A DNA stretch of 64,000 nucleotides from Paracoccus sp. S1E-3. GTDB lineage: Bacteria; Pseudomonadota; Alphaproteobacteria; Rhodobacterales; Rhodobacteraceae. Positions within the stretch are counted from its first letter, which is position 1. Every line of letters starts with the position of its first letter. Where the stretch lies: assembly GCF_013868135.1 (NCBI RefSeq), contig NZ_JACEMU010000016.1:434001-498000 (forward strand), given 5' to 3'. Both the position numbers and the translations under genes were made by a program. This document shows, piece by piece, positions 49,137-56,669 of this stretch. The notes below the pieces were generated by a model. The model was not told the DNA's origin, did no database searches, and worked only from the letters and a program-made list of their open reading frames with translations.

Positions 49137-49517
49137 ATGCCCGTCCTGATCCAGCCGCCCAGCATGGGCGATGCGCTCAAATATGAGCTGAACCCCAACT
49201 ATACCCGCGAGACCGTGACACTGGCCGAAGGCACCGAATACCCCGCCGGGGCGGTTCTGGGCCGTATCACCGTCAGCGGCCAATATACCTTCGCCAGCCA
49301 TGGCGGCAGCGATGGCGCGGAAACCGCCGTCGGCATCCTGCTCTATCCGGTCGATACGCGGCTGGCGGAAGCCACCGGCATCCTGCTCGCGCGTGGCCCG
49401 GCGATCCTGTCGCGGGACGCCCTCTTCTACGATGGCAGCGTCGATGATGCCGCCAAGATCGCCCTGAAGCACGCAGAACTGACCGCGCTGGGCATCGTCA
49501 TCCGCGACAGCGCCTGA
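49137..49517 (+). CDS. Phage head decoration protein (lambda gpD-like)
   Basis: 126 residues: LKYELNPNYTRETVTLAEGTEYPAGAVLGRIT and a beta-rich remainder ending AELTALGIVIRDSA, the HDPD/gpD pattern. It stabilises the expanded capsid at threefold sites. It lies between the protease/scaffold and the major capsid gene, as in lambda. Confidence 0.85.
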   Translation: MPVLIQPPSMGDALKYELNPNYTRETVTLAEGTEYPAGAVLGRITVSGQYTFASHGGSDGAETAVGILLYPVDTRLAEATGILLARGPAILSRDALFYDGSVDDAAKIALKHAELTALGIVIRDSA

Positions 49518-49575
49518 CCGGCGGCTGCGGCTGCGGCGCTTTCTTTCTTATCCTCCTTCTCGACAAGGTTTCCCC

Positions 49576-50598
49576 ATGACCATCATCCGCAATCCCTTCG
49601 ATGCCGGCGGCTACTCGCTGGCCGAGATGACGCAGGCCATCAATATCCTGCCGAACCTCTACACCCGCCTCGGCGAACTGGGCCTCTTCCGCTTCGAGGG
49701 GGTCAGCCAGCGCAGCGTCATCATCGAACAGATCGAGGGCGTCCTGAACCTCCTGCCCTCGGTGCCGCTGGGCGGTCCGGCCACGGTAGGTTCGCGCGAG
49801 GGCCGCGCCATGCGCAGTTTTGCGCTCCCCTGGATCCCGCATGACGATGTGATCCTGCCTGCCGATATTCAGGGCGTTCCGGCCATCGGCGCCGGAGACG
49901 AAGCCGATCCGCTGGTCGCGGTCATGACCCGCAAACTGACCCTGATGCGCCGCAAACATGCCCAGACCCGCGAATATATGGAGATGAACGCGCTGCGCGG
50001 CATCGTGAAGGACGGCGCCGGGACCACCCTCTACAACTATTTCACCGAATTCGGCATCGCGCAGATCAGCGTCGATTTCGTCCTCGGCACCGCTGGCACG
50101 AACGTTCAGGGCAAGGTCCGCGAGGTGCTGCGGGCGGTCGAGGACAATCTGTTGGGCGAAAGCATGTCGGGGGTCCACGCGCTCGTCAGCCGCGAATTCT
50201 TCGACAAGCTGATCTCGCACCCCAAAACGGAAGAGGCCTATAAATTCTATGCTGCCACCGGGGCCCAACCGCTGCGGCAGGATGTCCGTCGCAACTTCCC
50301 CTTCGCGGGCATCCTCTTCGAGGAATATGCAGGCGCGGTGACGCTCTCGACCAAGGCATCGGAACGTCTCGTCCCAGCCAATGAGGGCATCGCCTTCCCG
50401 ACCGGGACCATGGACACCTTCACCACCTATGGCGGGCCTGCCAACCTGCTGGAAACGGCGAATACTATCGGTCTGCCGCTCTATGCCCGCCAGCATCTCG
50501 ACCCGAAGGGACGCTGGATCGATCTGATGACCGAGGCCTCGATCCTGCCGGTCAACAAGCGCCCGCGTCTCGCGATCCGGCTGCACACATCGAACTGA
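49576..50598 (+). CDS. Phage major capsid protein, lambda gpE family
   Basis: 340 residues of the Phage_cap_E family: FDAGGYSLAEMTQAINILPNLYTRLGELGLF, RRKHAQTREYMEMNALRGIVKDG, and a C-terminus with ILPVNKRPRLAIRLHTSN. It forms the icosahedral head. The final ~25 codons are also found as a remnant at 40.9 kb. Confidence 0.9.
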   Translation: MTIIRNPFDAGGYSLAEMTQAINILPNLYTRLGELGLFRFEGVSQRSVIIEQIEGVLNLLPSVPLGGPATVGSREGRAMRSFALPWIPHDDVILPADIQGVPAIGAGDEADPLVAVMTRKLTLMRRKHAQTREYMEMNALRGIVKDGAGTTLYNYFTEFGIAQISVDFVLGTAGTNVQGKVREVLRAVEDNLLGESMSGVHALVSREFFDKLISHPKTEEAYKFYAATGAQPLRQDVRRNFPFAGILFEEYAGAVTLSTKASERLVPANEGIAFPTGTMDTFTTYGGPANLLETANTIGLPLYARQHLDPKGRWIDLMTEASILPVNKRPRLAIRLHTSN

Positions 50599-50604
50599 CC
50601 GGCC

Positions 50605-50919
50605 ATGAACGCCTTCAGTGCCGCCATGGATCGCATCTTCGCGCATCCCGATAGGGGCATCTCCGCCGTCTGGATCGCGGGCGGGACATCGGAGGAACGC
50701 CCGATCCGCCTCATCCGCCGCGCCCCGGACCGGATCACCGAGTTCGGATCGGCGCGCATCCTGTCCGAGACCCTGACCGCCGATATCCGGATCAACGATC
50801 TCCCCGACCCACGGCCGGGCGATCTGATCGTCATCGGCGCCGACAGTTTTTCCGTCCAGGGCGAGCCAATCCGGGACCGCGACCGGCTGGTCTGGACCGT
50901 AGAGCTGGTGCCCGCGTGA
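50605..50919 (+). CDS. Phage head-tail attachment protein (gpFII-like)
   Basis: 104 residues directly after the capsid gene: FSAAMDRIFAHPDRGISAVW, then a beta-rich body with GDLIVIGADSFSVQGEPIRDRDRLVWTVEL, consistent with the lambda FII/attachment family by size, position and fold pattern. A mutated partial copy lies in remnant A. The next gene starts with GTG overlapping its stop. Confidence 0.7.
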   Translation: MNAFSAAMDRIFAHPDRGISAVWIAGGTSEERPIRLIRRAPDRITEFGSARILSETLTADIRINDLPDPRPGDLIVIGADSFSVQGEPIRDRDRLVWTVELVPA

Positions 50920-51542
50920 AGCTGAAGCTCGACATTGATCCGGATCTCGTCGCCATGATGCAGGCCGAGATCAAGGCAGGCGAGAAAGCCGTGACCGGTG
51001 CCATGCGCGAGGCTGGCGCGGGCCTCAAGACCGCATGGCGCGGCCAGATCACCGGGGCCGGATTGGGGCGGCGGCTGGCGAATTCGATCCGCAACGCCAC
51101 CTATCCGAAGGCGGGAGACAGCCTCAACGCCACCGCGCTGGTCTGGTCCAAGGCCCCGGTCATCATCGGCGCCCACAATGCCGGGCCGCTGATCCGGTCC
51201 AAGGACGGCTTCTGGCTGGCGATCCCCACGGAAGCTGCCGGAAAATCCCTGCGCGGCGGACGCATCACGCCTGGCGAATGGGAGAGACGCACCGGGCTGC
51301 GGCTGCGCTACGTCTATCGCAGGCGCGGGCCGAGCCTGCTGGTCGCCGAGGGGCGGCTGAATACCAAGGGTCGCGCGGTGGCATCACGCTCGAAAACCGG
51401 GCGCGGGCGCGCCACCGTGCCGATCTTCCTGCTGGTGCCGCAGGTCAGGCTGCCGAAGCGGCTGGATCTTGCACGGGATGCGGAACGGGCGGCGGATGGC
51501 GTGCCGGGGAGGATCGTCGGGAAGTGGGTGGAAAAGCGTTGA
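50916..51542 (+). CDS. DUF6441-family phage neck/tail protein
   Basis: 208 residues, GTG start overlapping the previous gene. An N-terminal amphipathic half (MMQAEIKAGEKAVTGAMREAG) and a basic middle (YVYRRRGPSLLVAEGRL, VASRSKTGRGRATVPIFLLVPQV) suit the DUF6441 family found between head-tail connector and tail-terminator genes, in the place of HK97 gp10/lambda gpZ. Exact role unproven. It is the last phage gene before the cargo block. Confidence 0.7.
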   Translation: MKLKLDIDPDLVAMMQAEIKAGEKAVTGAMREAGAGLKTAWRGQITGAGLGRRLANSIRNATYPKAGDSLNATALVWSKAPVIIGAHNAGPLIRSKDGFWLAIPTEAAGKSLRGGRITPGEWERRTGLRLRYVYRRRGPSLLVAEGRLNTKGRAVASRSKTGRGRATVPIFLLVPQVRLPKRLDLARDAERAADGVPGRIVGKWVEKR

Positions 51543-51611
51543 AGGAGCACAACCAAGCCAAAATCCGTCGCCGCGGCAATTTGGCAGGACAATTCTCAGC
51601 CAGCATTCCTG

Positions 51612-51647
51612 TTGCGTCCAGCGTCAGCGTCGCTACATACTGGGATA
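51612..51647 (+). promoter_or_regulatory. Candidate promoter for a nearly leaderless antitoxin mRNA
   Basis: TTGCGT (51612-51617) and TACATA (51634-51639) are 16 bases apart. The predicted start would fall at or just before the ATG at 51648, which has no Shine-Dalgarno sequence. This would make the toxin-antitoxin pair independent of the phage late promoter. Confidence 0.35.
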
Positions 51648-52349
51648 ATGAACCAACAGACGCCCATCCATGAATTCGTCGGGGTCGGCCTTTATTCTGT
51701 GGCCGACGCAGCGAAGCTTCTGAAGGCACCACCGCGGAACTTGCGGCGGTGGTTGGGTGGCTATGACTACAAGCGAGATGACGAAATCCGGCATGTGCCG
51801 CCACTCTGGACCCCGGACATTCCCAAGCTCGACGATGATATCGAGCTGAGTTTTCGCGATCTGATCGAACTCCGTTTCGTGAGAGCTTTCCTTGAAAAGG
51901 GAATCGGACTGAAGGCTGTTCGGAACTGCCTGGACTATGCCCGGCAATGCATCGAAACTGACCGGCCGTTTTCGTCCGGCCGTTTCCGGACTGATGGCAG
52001 GACCATCTTTCTGGAAAGTCTCGAAGCTTCAGGCGAGCCTAAATTGCTTGACCTCAAGGAAAAGCAATACGTTTTCAAGCAGGTGGTCGAGCAGAGCTTC
52101 AAGGATCTGGACCTGGAAGGCGATATAGTCGCGCGATGGCGGCCGTATCGCGGCAAGGACAGTATCGTTGTCGATCCGACCCGATCCTTCGGTCAACCGG
52201 TGGCTGCAGCTTCTGGCGTGCCAACCATCGTGCTGGCAGAGGCCGTAAAAGCCGAGGGCTCCGTCGCTCGCGTCGCGGAATTGTATGAAGTCGACAAGTC
52301 CGTCGTACAGGATGCTGTCAGGTTCCATGAGGAGCTGTTGGCCGCTTGA
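51648..52349 (+). CDS. DUF433-domain antitoxin (VapB45-like)
   Basis: 233 residues. A MerR-like N-terminal helix-turn-helix (YSVADAAKLLKAPPRNLRRWLGG), a helical middle (LIELRFVRAFLEKGIGLKAVRNCLDYAR) and a C-terminal DUF433 helix-turn-helix (EAVKAEGSVARVAELYEVDKSVVQDAVRFHEELL). Such proteins pair with DUF5615/PIN-like toxins; the toxin gene begins inside its stop. Codon use and G+C are visibly lower than in the phage genes around it, a sign of separate acquisition. Confidence 0.75.
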   Translation: MNQQTPIHEFVGVGLYSVADAAKLLKAPPRNLRRWLGGYDYKRDDEIRHVPPLWTPDIPKLDDDIELSFRDLIELRFVRAFLEKGIGLKAVRNCLDYARQCIETDRPFSSGRFRTDGRTIFLESLEASGEPKLLDLKEKQYVFKQVVEQSFKDLDLEGDIVARWRPYRGKDSIVVDPTRSFGQPVAAASGVPTIVLAEAVKAEGSVARVAELYEVDKSVVQDAVRFHEELLAA

Positions 52350-52738
52350 AGGTGATGGTTGATGAAAACCTCCCCCCGGCCATGGCGAAGGCGCTTGCAG
52401 CCCTTTTCGCCGGAAAGCACGAAATCATTCATCTGAGGCAGCGGTTTGGTCCGGCGGTAAAGGATACCGAATGGATTGCCGCACTGCATTCAGAGGGTCA
52501 TTGGATCATCATCTCTGCAGATCGAAGGATTGCAAAGAACAAGGCCGAACAACAGGCATTTAAAGGATCCAAGCTGGTCGGCTTCTTCTTTGCATCTGGA
52601 CTGCAGAAGGCAAAACTGACCAAGCAGATGGAGCGGCTGATGGCGCTTTGGGAGACGATCGAGAAACAGGCAGAACTGGTCGGCGGCGGTGCAATGTTCG
52701 AGATCCCAATGAAGAGCACCAAGCTCAACCAGATTTGA
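52346..52738 (+). CDS. PIN-like toxin (DUF5615/VapC45-like)
   Basis: 130 residues from a TTG overlapping the antitoxin stop (an ATG three codons on at 52355 is also possible). VMVDENLPPAMAKAL supplies the first acidic residues (Asp6, Glu7), VKDTEWIAALHSE the third and WIIISADRRIAKNK the fourth (Asp59), the acid pattern of PIN-fold ribonucleases of the DUF5615/Mut7-C-like branch. Likely cleaves RNA when released from the antitoxin. It is convergent with the 591-residue gene with 26 bases between stops. Confidence 0.75.
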   Translation: MKVMVDENLPPAMAKALAALFAGKHEIIHLRQRFGPAVKDTEWIAALHSEGHWIIISADRRIAKNKAEQQAFKGSKLVGFFFASGLQKAKLTKQMERLMALWETIEKQAELVGGGAMFEIPMKSTKLNQI

Positions 52739-52764
52739 TTGTCGATCAGTTTCGATTCCTGAGC

Positions 52765-54540
52765 TCACCGTTCGAGAAACTGGCGAAGCTGCGAATTTAG
52801 ATGTGCAAAACTGGCTACGACAGCATCGAGGACATGATCAAGCGCTCGCCCGTAGCCTTCGTTCAGGGCTGCCACGTCGAAATCAAGGCGCTCGAGCGCG
52901 ACCAGTACCCCACCAGCGTCATGTGCGTCGGCAATCCTAAGGTCGTTATTCAGGAACAATGCTGCCATGGCACAATTTCTGACAGTCAGATCTTCTGGTA
53001 TCGTCCCGGCGCCAAAAGCGTCGATCTGCTCCCCGTCGGCGTTCAAGCGCTCAAGAATGTTGGTCATCGCCTGAAGCAGCCTCAGGCCTGCAAACTCTTT
53101 GATGTCTTTGCCGTCATGGCCCGCAGACTTGATTAAAGAACGCAGGAAGCCGTTGGGGACGCGCTGCGCGATTTCGTGGATATTCTTGCATCGCGAAAGA
53201 AATTCCTGCTCTGACATGTCCAATGGCGCGACCTGTGCCAGACGGCAAAGTTCCGGATAACCGGTCCAGCCTTCGTTCTTCAGCTCCTGTCGGTCAAACT
53301 TCACGATGTCGGGGGCAGATTCATCGCGCCCAACGGCACGTCCCAGTTCTTCCAGCATGTCACCAAGTTCGAGCAGAACGTCCAGATAGCGCTGGGTTTT
53401 TTCTACGATGTGCTCCTCGCCCAGGTCAAATTCAGCAACTTTGGCCTGAGCCAGTGCGTGTGAGTGCGCGTGTATGATTTCCCGGTCCGGAAGCCCTTTG
53501 TAGAGTTCACGCATCGGCACCCTGATCAAATTACGGCCAACGCGGATACAATCACGGAAGGCCCATTGCCCTTGATATGACGGGCTGCATCGCCAGACCG
53601 ATCCTGATCGGAACGGCGTGGAGTTGAAGAAATGGTTCTGTTCATATCTCTTGAGAAATCGATCATCGAGAAAAACAGATTCCCCCGGGTACCTAATTTG
53701 TCTGGCCCGATTACGGGTCATCGGTTCCGCATCGCCGGGCCACAGAAGACCATCAGCACTTTTGTCTCGGCACAGTTCAGGCGTTACGGCGGTGACGGTC
53801 GCCCAAAGCTGAAGCAGCAGCTGCCCCTCATACTCCCGGATGCAAAGCTCGAACCAACCCGGATCGGGTTTGAACTCAACCGACGTTTCGCCATTCATCA
53901 GCGCGCGCAACGCCTCGCAGTCCGCGACCGCCGCTTCGTAGTAAAAGACACGAACCCCATGGCACCCTCGCATCCAGAGATAGCGCCTGAGATGCTCGTT
54001 GGACATCTGCCAAGACACGTTTCGAGAAACCGAGAAGTAATGTTGCGTCGAGATTTCGCCCTCGACCACGCCGAATTCTGGCAATGACAGGTCATCAAAA
54101 ATGATCTTCTGCCGTCCCCCGTCGGCGGGGTCGCCGCCTATACAACGAGGCGACAGTCCTAGCGCCATCCACACCTTTTCAGCGAGGTTATAGGTGTAGA
54201 AAGAGCCATCCCCCCAAGACGCCACGACATAGTCGAGACCGGAAACGGATGGCACAAAATCAGACAGACCGCCCATTGCGCGGACATCTGGAGTCGAATA
54301 CTCGACCACCCCTTCTCCGGCCTCGGAGGAAATATCCTGAAGGTGAATTGTTGGCTGCGGCGAAAGCGCCATCAGCATGTGGCAATATTCGCGGCGCGGA
54401 CCGAACTGATCAAAATCGTAGTGAGATGTGACCTCAACCTTTCGGCTTGGGTCGGAATCGACGGGTTGCAGCAATTGGAGCAACTTCAGGGGCAAGAGGT
54501 TCGCTGGTATCGGGAACTGCGACAGGTAGTCCGGGATCAT
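52765..54540 (-). CDS. Unrecognised 591-residue cargo protein in the prophage late operon
   Basis: Starts MIPDYLSQFPIPANLLPLKL with GAGG 6 bases before the ATG. No signal peptide or membrane segment is visible. Residues 1-330 look globular, mixed alpha/beta and rich in aromatic residues (VVASWGDGSFYTYNLAEKVW, LRRYLWMRGCHGVRVFYYEAA). From ~350 on it is mostly helical (HAHSHALAQAKVAEFD, YLDVLLELGDMLEELG). The end holds RNCAMAALFLNNDLRIADAH followed by FDVAALNEGYGRALDHVLDAV; RIADAH fits the R-x4-H pattern of HEPN ribonucleases, but this is weak. It is antisense to all late phage genes, lower in G+C, and next to a toxin-antitoxin pair, so a defence or lysogenic-conversion role is plausible. I do not recognise the family. 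Confidence 0.8.
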   Translation of the reverse strand: MIPDYLSQFPIPANLLPLKLLQLLQPVDSDPSRKVEVTSHYDFDQFGPRREYCHMLMALSPQPTIHLQDISSEAGEGVVEYSTPDVRAMGGLSDFVPSVSGLDYVVASWGDGSFYTYNLAEKVWMALGLSPRCIGGDPADGGRQKIIFDDLSLPEFGVVEGEISTQHYFSVSRNVSWQMSNEHLRRYLWMRGCHGVRVFYYEAAVADCEALRALMNGETSVEFKPDPGWFELCIREYEGQLLLQLWATVTAVTPELCRDKSADGLLWPGDAEPMTRNRARQIRYPGESVFLDDRFLKRYEQNHFFNSTPFRSGSVWRCSPSYQGQWAFRDCIRVGRNLIRVPMRELYKGLPDREIIHAHSHALAQAKVAEFDLGEEHIVEKTQRYLDVLLELGDMLEELGRAVGRDESAPDIVKFDRQELKNEGWTGYPELCRLAQVAPLDMSEQEFLSRCKNIHEIAQRVPNGFLRSLIKSAGHDGKDIKEFAGLRLLQAMTNILERLNADGEQIDAFGAGTIPEDLTVRNCAMAALFLNNDLRIADAHDAGGVLVALERLDFDVAALNEGYGRALDHVLDAVVASFAHLNSQLRQFLER

Positions 54541-54627
54541 GCTGAACCTCACTTGGATTGAACGATGGTGTTGTGACCGACGATTACGGCGAGCCAACAA
54601 CGCACCTTATAAGAAAGTGCCCTTCTT

Positions 54628-55047
54628 ATGCCCACCACCCGCGAAACCGTCCTGACCGGGCTGCACGCGCGCCTGTCCACGCTGTCTTCTAGCGCCCTGC
54701 GCAGCGACCTCCCGCCTGAACGCGTGCCTCCCGATGGCCTGCTGATCCTGCGCGACGGCGAACCGGGCGAACCCGAGGTCACGCTATCGCCGGTCGCCTA
54801 TCACTATCAGCACCGCGCCGAGATCGAGGCGGTGGTTCAGGGCACCGACCGTGACGCCGCCTTCGACGCCCTCTGCGCCAGCATTGGAACAGCAATCGCC
54901 GCTGACCGCACGCTGGGCGGGCTCTGCGACTGGATCGAACCCGAGGCGCCACGTCCGGTCGATCTTCCCGTCGAGGGCGCGGCGAGCCTCAAGGCGGCGA
55001 TCATTCCGGTCATCCTGCATTACACCACCGCCGACCCGCTCGGCTGA
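54628..55047 (+). CDS. Phage tail-terminator-like protein
   Basis: 139 residues: TRETVLTGLHARLSTL, GLLILRDGEPGEPEV, YQHRAEIEAVVQGTDRDAAFDAL and IIPVILHYTTADPLG. Size, position before the tail tube gene and the mixed fold fit a tail terminator/completion protein (gpU role). Databases often mislabel this family as acyl-CoA transferase. It resumes the late operon after the cargo block; a frameshifted copy is at 45253. Confidence 0.65.
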   Translation: MPTTRETVLTGLHARLSTLSSSALRSDLPPERVPPDGLLILRDGEPGEPEVTLSPVAYHYQHRAEIEAVVQGTDRDAAFDALCASIGTAIAADRTLGGLCDWIEPEAPRPVDLPVEGAASLKAAIIPVILHYTTADPLG

Positions 55048-55074
55048 ATCACCCAAAAAATCGAGGAGAACACG

Positions 55075-56013
55075 ATGGCACGAGCCCTGGGGGCGCGGGC
55101 GCAGATGGCGCTGGCGTTCGAGACCGTCTATGGCACGCCGCCAGCAGGCGGTTTCACAAAGATGCCCTTTGCCAGCACCACGCTCGGGGCAGAACAGCCG
55201 CTTCTGAACTCCGAACTTCTGGGCTATGGCCGCGATCCGCTGGCGCCGATCAAGGATGCGGTGACGGCCGATGGCGATGTCGTGGTGCCGATTGACGCCG
55301 AGGCCTTTGGCTTCTGGCTGAAGGCGGCGTTCGGCGACCCGGTCACCACCGGCACCGGGCCGTGGACACATGAGTTCCAGTCAGGTGCGTGGTCGCTGCC
55401 CAGCCTCTCGATCGAGACCGGTATGCCCGAGGTGCCGCGCCATGCGATCTATTCCGGATGCGTGCTGGACCAGCTCAACTGGCAGATGCAGCGCTCGGGG
55501 CTGCTGACCGCGACCGCGCGGCTGGTCGCTCAGGGCGAGACCATCGGGATCGTCAGTAATGTCGGAACACCCGCACCCATCGACCTGAAGCGCTTCGGCC
55601 ATTTCAACGGGTCGATCACCCGCAACCGCACGGCGCTGGGCAATGTCGTCTCGGCCCAGATCAGCTATGCCAATAATCTCGACCGGATCGAGACCATCCG
55701 AGCCGATGGCCGCATCGATGGCGCCGACCCGTCCATCGCTGCGCTGACCGGATCGATTGAGGTCCGCTTCGCCGACACCACGCTGGTGACTCAGGCCATG
55801 GATGGCGATCCCTGCGAGCTGGACTTCTCCTACGCCCTGCCCTCGGGCGAGAGCTTCACCTTCACCGTCCATTCAGTCTATCTGCCCCGCCCCCGGATCG
55901 AGATTTCCGGGCCGCAGGGTGTGCAGGCGACGTTCGACTGGCAGGCCGCACGCGACAGCGCGCTGGGCCGCATGTGCACCGCCACCCTGATCAACGACCG
56001 CGAGGAATACTGA
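55075..56013 (+). CDS. Phage tail tube protein
   Basis: 312 residues: MARALGARAQMALAFETVYG, a long beta-rich middle and a C-terminus VYLPRPRIEISGPQGVQATF. This is the phage tail tube family of siphophages, polymerised by the tape measure. GAGGAG precedes the ATG. The next gene starts at its stop codon (TGATG). A deleted copy is at 45700. Confidence 0.85.
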   Translation: MARALGARAQMALAFETVYGTPPAGGFTKMPFASTTLGAEQPLLNSELLGYGRDPLAPIKDAVTADGDVVVPIDAEAFGFWLKAAFGDPVTTGTGPWTHEFQSGAWSLPSLSIETGMPEVPRHAIYSGCVLDQLNWQMQRSGLLTATARLVAQGETIGIVSNVGTPAPIDLKRFGHFNGSITRNRTALGNVVSAQISYANNLDRIETIRADGRIDGADPSIAALTGSIEVRFADTTLVTQAMDGDPCELDFSYALPSGESFTFTVHSVYLPRPRIEISGPQGVQATFDWQAARDSALGRMCTATLINDREEY

Positions 56014-56462
56014 TGCTGACCTTGGACCTGAGCAATGAACCCCGTTGGCACGATCTGGTGTCCGGCGTCCGGGTGCAGCTGCGCCCGCTGACCACCGCGC
56101 TGATGGTCGCCACCCGCAGCGATCCGAATGTCGAGGCGGTCCCAGATGCGACCAGCGATGAGGAACGGGCGCTGATCTTCGCCAAGGCACTGGCCCGCCG
56201 CGCGGTTTTGGACTGGGAAGGCGTCGGCGATGCCGAGGGCAAGGTGATCGATCCCGGCCCGGAGGCCATAGACGCGCTCCTAGACATCTGGCCAATCTTC
56301 GAGGCGTTCCAGCTGGTCTATGTCTCCAAGGGCCTGCTGCTGGAGCAGGAAAAAAACGTCTCCGCGCCCTTGCCGACTGGTGCTTCGGCGGGGGCGATAG
56401 CTATTGCGCGGCCTGCACGCAAAGCTGCGAAGACTGCCCGGCACGGCAAAACCAGCCGCTGA
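56013..56462 (+). CDS. Phage tail assembly chaperone (gpG-like, zero-frame product)
   Basis: 149 residues starting at the TGATG overlap with the tube gene: MLTLDLSNEPRWHDLVSGVRVQLRPLTTALM, an acidic helical body and a basic, repetitive end (RPARKAAKTARHGKTSR) after the slippery site. The unlikely end and the presence of a continuing frame in -1 show that the important product is probably the frameshifted form. It keeps the tape measure soluble and guides tube assembly. Confidence 0.8.
   Translation: MLTLDLSNEPRWHDLVSGVRVQLRPLTTALMVATRSDPNVEAVPDATSDEERALIFAKALARRAVLDWEGVGDAEGKVIDPGPEAIDALLDIWPIFEAFQLVYVSKGLLLEQEKNVSAPLPTGASAGAIAIARPARKAAKTARHGKTSR
56351..56357 (+). promoter_or_regulatory. Programmed -1 ribosomal frameshift site (A AAA AAC)
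   Basis: In the zero frame (GAG CAG GAA AAA AAC GTC) the heptamer A AAA AAC has the ideal X XXY YYZ phasing. A C-rich stretch 6 or so bases on can pair with the later GGCGGGGGCG and may act as a stimulator. Slipping back one base opens the frame 56357-56668. Confidence 0.8.
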
Positions 56463-56668
56463 CCTTCGAGGGCTGGCAGATCTGGGATCTAATCGGGCGC
56501 CTTGGCGGGCAGTTGCGGGTGCTACCGGGCGCGGTGATCGGCTGGGATCTGAGTGCTGCGCTGGGTCTGGCGGCGGCGCTGGGCATTCCGGCCCCGGCCG
56601 CCGCCGAACTGCTGCCCATCATCGAAGCGGTGATGGTGCGGAAGATGAACGAACAGATGGAAAGATGA
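56357..56668 (+). CDS. Tail assembly chaperone -1 frame extension (gpGT-like)
   Basis: After the slippery site the -1 frame is open for 103 codons: RLRALADWCFGGGDSYC, then a cysteine cluster CAACTQSCEDC, LTFEGWQIWDLIGRLGG, and an Ala-rich helix ending in VMVRKMNEQMER with TGA at 56666. The joined protein would be ~218 residues, G plus T as in lambda. There is no good independent start in this frame. The CxxC...CxxC pattern suggests metal binding. The stop is next to the tape measure ATG. Confidence 0.75.
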   Translation, partial: RLRALADWCFGGGDSYCAACTQSCEDCPARQNQPLTFEGWQIWDLIGRLGGQLRVLPGAVIGWDLSAALGLAAALGIPAPAAAELLPIIEAVMVRKMNEQMER

Positions 56669-56669
56669 G

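Noticed and set aside
54628..55047. Acyl-CoA transferase function
   Set aside because: This label is often attached to the family, but the 139-residue size and place between DUF6441 and tail tube genes fit a tail-terminator protein and no transferase motif is visible.
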